From Bacilliculturomica massiliensis (GTDB lineage Bacteria; Bacillota; Clostridia; Peptostreptococcales; Anaerovoracaceae): a stretch of 64,000 nucleotides of DNA. The position numbers and the translations under genes are program-made. The notes under the pieces are model-generated. The model was not told where the DNA came from, did not search any database, and saw only the letters and a list, made by a program, of their open reading frames with translations. The stretch is from contig NZ_LR027603.1 of NCBI RefSeq assembly GCF_900605495.1, forward strand, positions 433,867-497,866, in the 5' to 3' direction. Below, one piece after another: positions 60,128-64,000 of the stretch (positions are counted from its first letter, which is position 1; every line of letters starts with the position of its first letter).

Positions 60128-62080
60128 TCAGCGCAGTTTTGGACCTGCGGAAGGAGAAGGAACCGGCGTGTCCCCGTATTCCAGGGTGATAACTACAGAA
60201 AAGCTGTCCTCACGCCGCTGGATCTTTACGTCTCCGCCGTATTTTTCTGCGATCTCACGCAGAAGGGAGAGCCCGAACCCGTGAGCCTGCCGGTCTTCCT
60301 TGCTGGTGCGGGCGGGATCGCTGTCGCAGGGAGCCGCGTTGACACAGGAGATGACAAGGCTGCCGCCGGAGAGGCGGATGGCCAGGTCGATCCAGCAGGG
60401 GAGATCGGGCTGAAGACTGCGGAGCCGCAGGGACGCTTCCAGCGCGTTGTTCAGCAGGTTCATCAGCAGGGAGGTGAGGTCGCTGTCGGAATAGGGAAGC
60501 GTGGAGGGGAGCGCGTCCAGCTCTTGTTCCACATAGATATTCTCCCTGGCGGCCCGCGTCAGCTGTACGGAGAGAATGGCGTCCACTAAATTGTTTTCGG
60601 TATATTGGCAGGGACCATCCTCCGGATTTTTTTCCATCGAGTCTGTGAGTTCATGCAGATAACCGCGGAGCTCGTCCAGTTTCCCGGCTTCCAGATAATG
60701 AGAGATCAGAGTCAGGCGATTGCGGCTCTCGTGGAGCTGACGCCGTGTGCGCTGCACGTACTCCTGCTGCAGACGGGCATGTTCCGAGCGTACCTGAAGC
60801 TGAAGCTGCACCAGCCTGCCCTCGGCCCGCAGCTCCGCGTCCGTGCGGTAGATCTGAACGGTGTCGTAGAAAGCGATACCTCCGATGAGAAGGAGCAGGA
60901 TGCCGCCGGCCAGCTCCACAAACCATCCCAGATAAACGGGCTCAAAGGCGGGCAGCAGTTTATCCATGATAAGGGCCGAGGCGAACACACAGTTTCCCGT
61001 CAGAAGTGCCCGTGAATACGGCCTTTCGCGTGCCGTCGCCCATAGTGCGGTGCAGAGCAGCCAAACGGCGGTGAACCATTTGTAAGCCGCAAGGACGCGG
61101 GAGAAGGCCATGAGGGCGCCTGCGTGGGTCACCGGGAAAAGGGGCAGAAGCAGAACGCTCAGACAGATCAGAGCGCCTGCGGCGCAGGCGGGCAGAAAAA
61201 ATCTGCGGGGCAGCATGCAGATCTGTCCCTGTATGCCAATGAGAAGAAGAAAGATGCCGTAATAACAGCATCGCTCAACGGCGGGCCAGACTGCGGAAGA
61301 AAGATCCATGATCTGAAGCAGGGGCCAGGCCGTACTGACGCAGAAACACAGGAAGAGCAGTGACAGGGTCCCGTAGGGGCGGCGAAACCGGAAAAGCAGC
61401 GCGGCCAGCGCGCAGAAAACAGCCAGAGCCAAAGCCAGAGTACAGGCGGAACCGTGGATCAGCTGGCGGAGAAAGACCGTGCGTCCCACCTGATCGGGGC
61501 TGCCGAAAGCGGGAGGATAGACCATGCCGCTGTAAAAGCCGCTGTCGTCCGAAGCCTGGACCACGATATCCACAGAGTCCGTTGCCTCGAAGGTCAGAAA
61601 TCCTCTGCCGGCGGCGTGGTCGTCGCCAAAGCCTGAGCTGTACAGCAACCTGCCGTTTATCCACAGACGACATCGGCTGTAGATCTCCGTCAGTTCCAGA
61701 GCGTACTGCCGCGTTGTGCCGTCCGTTAGAATTTGGATGTGATAAGTGCCCTGGCCGTGGGGGTCGGCATGAGGATCGCCCAGATCAAAGCCGCCGTAAC
61801 GGCCGATATAGAAGGACGCGTCCGGGGAATGATCAGCGATCTCCTCCGGCGTCAGCAGTTTTCCCTGGTAGAAGGACCAGCCGTCCACCAGATAAAAAAG
61901 GGGATCGTCGTCATACCACCCCATGTTCAGATGGATCTGCCCTCCACCGGCCTGTGGCCTGGGGCGGGTGTACTTGTTGTCAAACTGATAGCAGAGGAGA
62001 AACAGGGCCGCCGACGCAAGAATGACTGCCAGCAGCATCAGGGCAAAGGAAAGATTCTTTTTGCCGGTCAAGTCCGTCAC
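60128..62080 (-). CDS. 7TM/GHKL sensor histidine kinase
   Basis: 650 residues from a GTG at 62080 that overlaps the upstream stop (GTGA). One N-terminal helix, an extracytoplasmic beta-rich domain (about 30-215, 7TMR-DISM-like: YHIQILTDGTTRQYALELTEIYSRCRLWINGRLL is its core, shown here only by its ends), then about seven helices (220-415). The kinase core has H in RRQLHESRNRL, N box LLMNLLNNALEAS and G box HGFGLSLLREIAEKYGGD. The AgrC/NatK-type H-box suggests a LytTR-type partner, but no response-regulator gene lies within the window. Coupled to the surface-protein gene before it, which may be its ligand presenter or co-sensor. Confidence 0.85.
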   Translation of the reverse strand: MTDLTGKKNLSFALMLLAVILASAALFLLCYQFDNKYTRPRPQAGGGQIHLNMGWYDDDPLFYLVDGWSFYQGKLLTPEEIADHSPDASFYIGRYGGFDLGDPHADPHGQGTYHIQILTDGTTRQYALELTEIYSRCRLWINGRLLYSSGFGDDHAAGRGFLTFEATDSVDIVVQASDDSGFYSGMVYPPAFGSPDQVGRTVFLRQLIHGSACTLALALAVFCALAALLFRFRRPYGTLSLLFLCFCVSTAWPLLQIMDLSSAVWPAVERCCYYGIFLLLIGIQGQICMLPRRFFLPACAAGALICLSVLLLPLFPVTHAGALMAFSRVLAAYKWFTAVWLLCTALWATARERPYSRALLTGNCVFASALIMDKLLPAFEPVYLGWFVELAGGILLLLIGGIAFYDTVQIYRTDAELRAEGRLVQLQLQVRSEHARLQQEYVQRTRRQLHESRNRLTLISHYLEAGKLDELRGYLHELTDSMEKNPEDGPCQYTENNLVDAILSVQLTRAARENIYVEQELDALPSTLPYSDSDLTSLLMNLLNNALEASLRLRSLQPDLPCWIDLAIRLSGGSLVISCVNAAPCDSDPARTSKEDRQAHGFGLSLLREIAEKYGGDVKIQRREDSFSVVITLEYGDTPVPSPSAGPKLR

Positions 62081-64000
62081 CGCCCTTTCTTTTTCAGGAT
62101 CAATGCGGCGCAGAACAGAAGAACGGCAGCGCCTGCCGCAGCCAGAAAGGCGTCCGGCCACAGGCGGGATCCGAAGAGTCCCGCATTGCCGGCGGTGTTA
62201 GTGGACGCAGGTTCTGGTGATGCGCCCGACGCCGGGGCGGAGGTTTTATCGTCTCCGTGGTACGGCGGATCGCCGGATCCCGGTTTTTCTGGTTTTTTCA
62301 GTTCGTGGCCTTCGGCTGGCTGAACCGCGGTAAGGGCTGAGCCTGCGGCGGAGAGACCGTCTGCAACGGCTGGAGCAGTGGAAAACCGTGCAGGCGTTTC
62401 AACGCCGGGGGCCGTAACGAAGGGTGTTTCCGCGGGACCCGCTGACAGTGCGCCCGGGGACGTCCCATCGCCGGAGTCGGGGTCAGATCCGGGATCGGAG
62501 TCGAGATGAGCCTGCGGCTGTTCTTCGGCTGGATCGGAGCCTACGCCGGAGCTGTGGGGCGGACGATGGGAGGACCCGCCGCCCGAGGGACGGGAGGAAT
62601 CATCGGCGTCCGGGTCCGGCGGGATGATCTCCACATCGGGAAGATCGCCCTGATCGTCTCTTCCATCGCCGTCCCGGTCGCCTCCCCCGTTGAGAGAGTA
62701 CAGATCGTAAAGCAGGAAGGTAAGATCGCCGGGGGCGGTGAGCATTGACGCAGGGGGAGCCGGGACGTCTATGCCCGAATCTGGTACAGAGATATGAAAG
62801 CGGTACGTATGATTCTTTTCCAAGGGTCCGATGATCGCTTTTGAAGGCCCGACAGCGGTCTGGGTCAGGCCCGCCGCGTCCAGCCATGGTCCCTCGTCAG
62901 CTGAATAGAGCAGACGGATTTTTTCCGGCTCCGGGAGTTCCGAAAAGAAACGGAGAGAGGCGCAGGATCCCGAATCCACAGCTTCGCTGATGGCGGGCCT
63001 TGAAGGATCGATGACCCGGATGGGCACGGTGAAAGGGGGAAGGGCTGCGGGAAACCAGGAGGGGGCCTGTGGATGGACTGTGGCTGAATAGATCCCCGGC
63101 AGGTCCAGATCATCCGGCAGACCGCTCCAGGAAACGGGAGTTTCCACGAAAAGATAGCCGGAGGAGATCTCATCAACAGGATCGTACAGGACATAGACGA
63201 CGTTCTGAAATCGTTTCAGGCGATCGTCCAGCTCTGAGCGGGACGCGCCGGCGGTAAAGCACAGGCCGTTTTCGCCGAGTCTTCCGTAGCTGACGGCCTG
63301 ACGGGATGTGATTTCTGCGCCGGAGGGAAGAGGGGAGACGAGACAGGAGTCCAGTGTGATCTCGCTCGATGCCGTACGGACGGCGGCGCAGTCAGGGTCC
63401 TGGGAACCGGAAGGCGCGGCGGCGCCGGCGGTGACGCTGCAGAGCTCCAGACGGACGGGCCCCTCCGTGCGGATCGCAGTAGAATTCCCGCCTGAGGCGC
63501 TGATCCGGCAGCGGTTCAGGTCAAGGGGACGGCCGCCTGTGATCTGCAGGGCCGTGCAGCCTGTCCCTTCGGCGTACAGCTCTGATTCTGTCAGAGACAG
63601 TTCATTGCCCCAGCGGGAAGTGTTCTGGTGAAATTGGATCGCAGGGGAGTCGTCTCCTTTGAAGTGGATGTTTACGTCGTTTTCCAGGACCAGATCGCCC
63701 TCCGCTGTAAAAAGAGGGCCGGCCAGATCCGCCGGGGCATTCTTTTCAAAACGGACGGGGCCCAGAAGAATGAAAGCGCTGTTCTCAGGAACGTGAATGG
63801 AATAACGGTCCGTTCGGACCGTGCAGGGGCGGGTGACAAAGATGGAGTCGTCCGTGCCCGGCCCTGTCCATTCGATATCCGCCAGCAGGACCGCCTCGCC
63901 CCCCGCATCCTGCGTTAAGAAACGCAGCAGGTCCTGGGCGCTGCCGCACTGGGCGGGCGCGGCATTGCCTGCCGGCGTGGTCGCGCTTGATGGCGCGGCG
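62077..64000 (-). CDS. Membrane-anchored surface protein, 5' end outside window
   Basis: The minus-strand frame is open from its stop at 62077 to the right edge (641 codons), so the start lies beyond 64000. The visible N-terminal 250 residues read as parallel-beta-helix-like repeats (TGPGTDDSIFVTRPC, LTESELYAEGTGCTALQITGG, LDLNRCRISASGGNSTAIR). A Ser/Pro/Asp/Gly-rich spacer follows (about 400-590), then one C-terminal helix DAFLAAAGAAVLLFCAALIL and a KKKGR stop-transfer. It is thus exported and held in the membrane by its C-terminus. The stop overlaps the kinase start. Confidence 0.8.
   Translation of the reverse strand, partial: AAPSSATTPAGNAAPAQCGSAQDLLRFLTQDAGGEAVLLADIEWTGPGTDDSIFVTRPCTVRTDRYSIHVPENSAFILLGPVRFEKNAPADLAGPLFTAEGDLVLENDVNIHFKGDDSPAIQFHQNTSRWGNELSLTESELYAEGTGCTALQITGGRPLDLNRCRISASGGNSTAIRTEGPVRLELCSVTAGAAAPSGSQDPDCAAVRTASSEITLDSCLVSPLPSGAEITSRQAVSYGRLGENGLCFTAGASRSELDDRLKRFQNVVYVLYDPVDEISSGYLFVETPVSWSGLPDDLDLPGIYSATVHPQAPSWFPAALPPFTVPIRVIDPSRPAISEAVDSGSCASLRFFSELPEPEKIRLLYSADEGPWLDAAGLTQTAVGPSKAIIGPLEKNHTYRFHISVPDSGIDVPAPPASMLTAPGDLTFLLYDLYSLNGGGDRDGDGRDDQGDLPDVEIIPPDPDADDSSRPSGGGSSHRPPHSSGVGSDPAEEQPQAHLDSDPGSDPDSGDGTSPGALSAGPAETPFVTAPGVETPARFSTAPAVADGLSAAGSALTAVQPAEGHELKKPEKPGSGDPPYHGDDKTSAPASGASPEPASTNTAGNAGLFGSRLWPDAFLAAAGAAVLLFCAALILKKKGR

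Overview
The window looks like chromosomal DNA of a GC-rich anaerobic Clostridia-type Bacillota bacterium. Supporting signs are a four-subunit 2-oxoacid:ferredoxin oxidoreductase, an MttB-type corrinoid methyltransferase pair, SLH-anchored surface proteins, a MalT-type LuxR regulator, GHKL kinases and strong AGGAGG ribosome sites. I cannot name the species. I saw no rRNA, tRNA, CRISPR array or prophage.

Region 1 (1-14594) holds a carbamate kinase, a divergent Asp/Glu-racemase-like gene, and a long co-directional catabolic island. The island runs: opine-type dehydrogenase, a 4-hydroxybutyryl-CoA dehydratase/HpaB-family protein, 2-oxoacid:ferredoxin oxidoreductase (gamma, delta, alpha, beta), a TRAP transporter (P, Q, M), an MttB-family methyltransferase, its corrinoid protein, and a second racemase of the same length as the first. 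Divergent promoters lie at 2046-2074 (-) and 2190-2218 (+); the first is overlapped by two copies of a TetR-like palindrome. Together the genes suggest import and ferredoxin-linked oxidation of an N-methylated, opine-like or hydroxy-acid substrate that is not identified here.

Region 2 (14595-21567) is gene-poor: an IS3-family element with a probable -1 frameshift site, a TetR regulator, a YcbA/YcbB-like two-component pair, and unusual intergenic DNA. Two mosaics combine AT-rich blocks carrying AAATAGGTGAA-like words with 31- or 32-bp GC-rich tandem repeats. One of these mosaics is split by the IS.

Region 3 (21568-38474) encodes a branched-chain amino acid ABC transporter (livKHMGF), a KtrAB potassium transporter, and a complete Kdp system (kdpF-like, kdpABC, an unknown gene, kdpDE). 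Matching 11-bp-phased direct repeats lie upstream of ktrB, kdpF and kdpD, which suggests one KdpE-controlled potassium regulon.

Region 4 (38526-64000) is a surface-protein locus: a copper-amine-oxidase-N-like protein, an LRR/Ig/SLH protein, a MalT-like regulator, two giant exported proteins of 2562 and about 2080 residues, a GHKL sensor kinase, and a membrane-anchored surface protein that runs off the right edge. Both SLH proteins are out of frame just before their SLH anchor. In the LRR protein the cause is an exact 40-bp tandem duplication; removing one copy restores a 1026-residue frame. A CCTCATAC box sits exactly 38 nt upstream of the -10 of both operons that flank the regulator.
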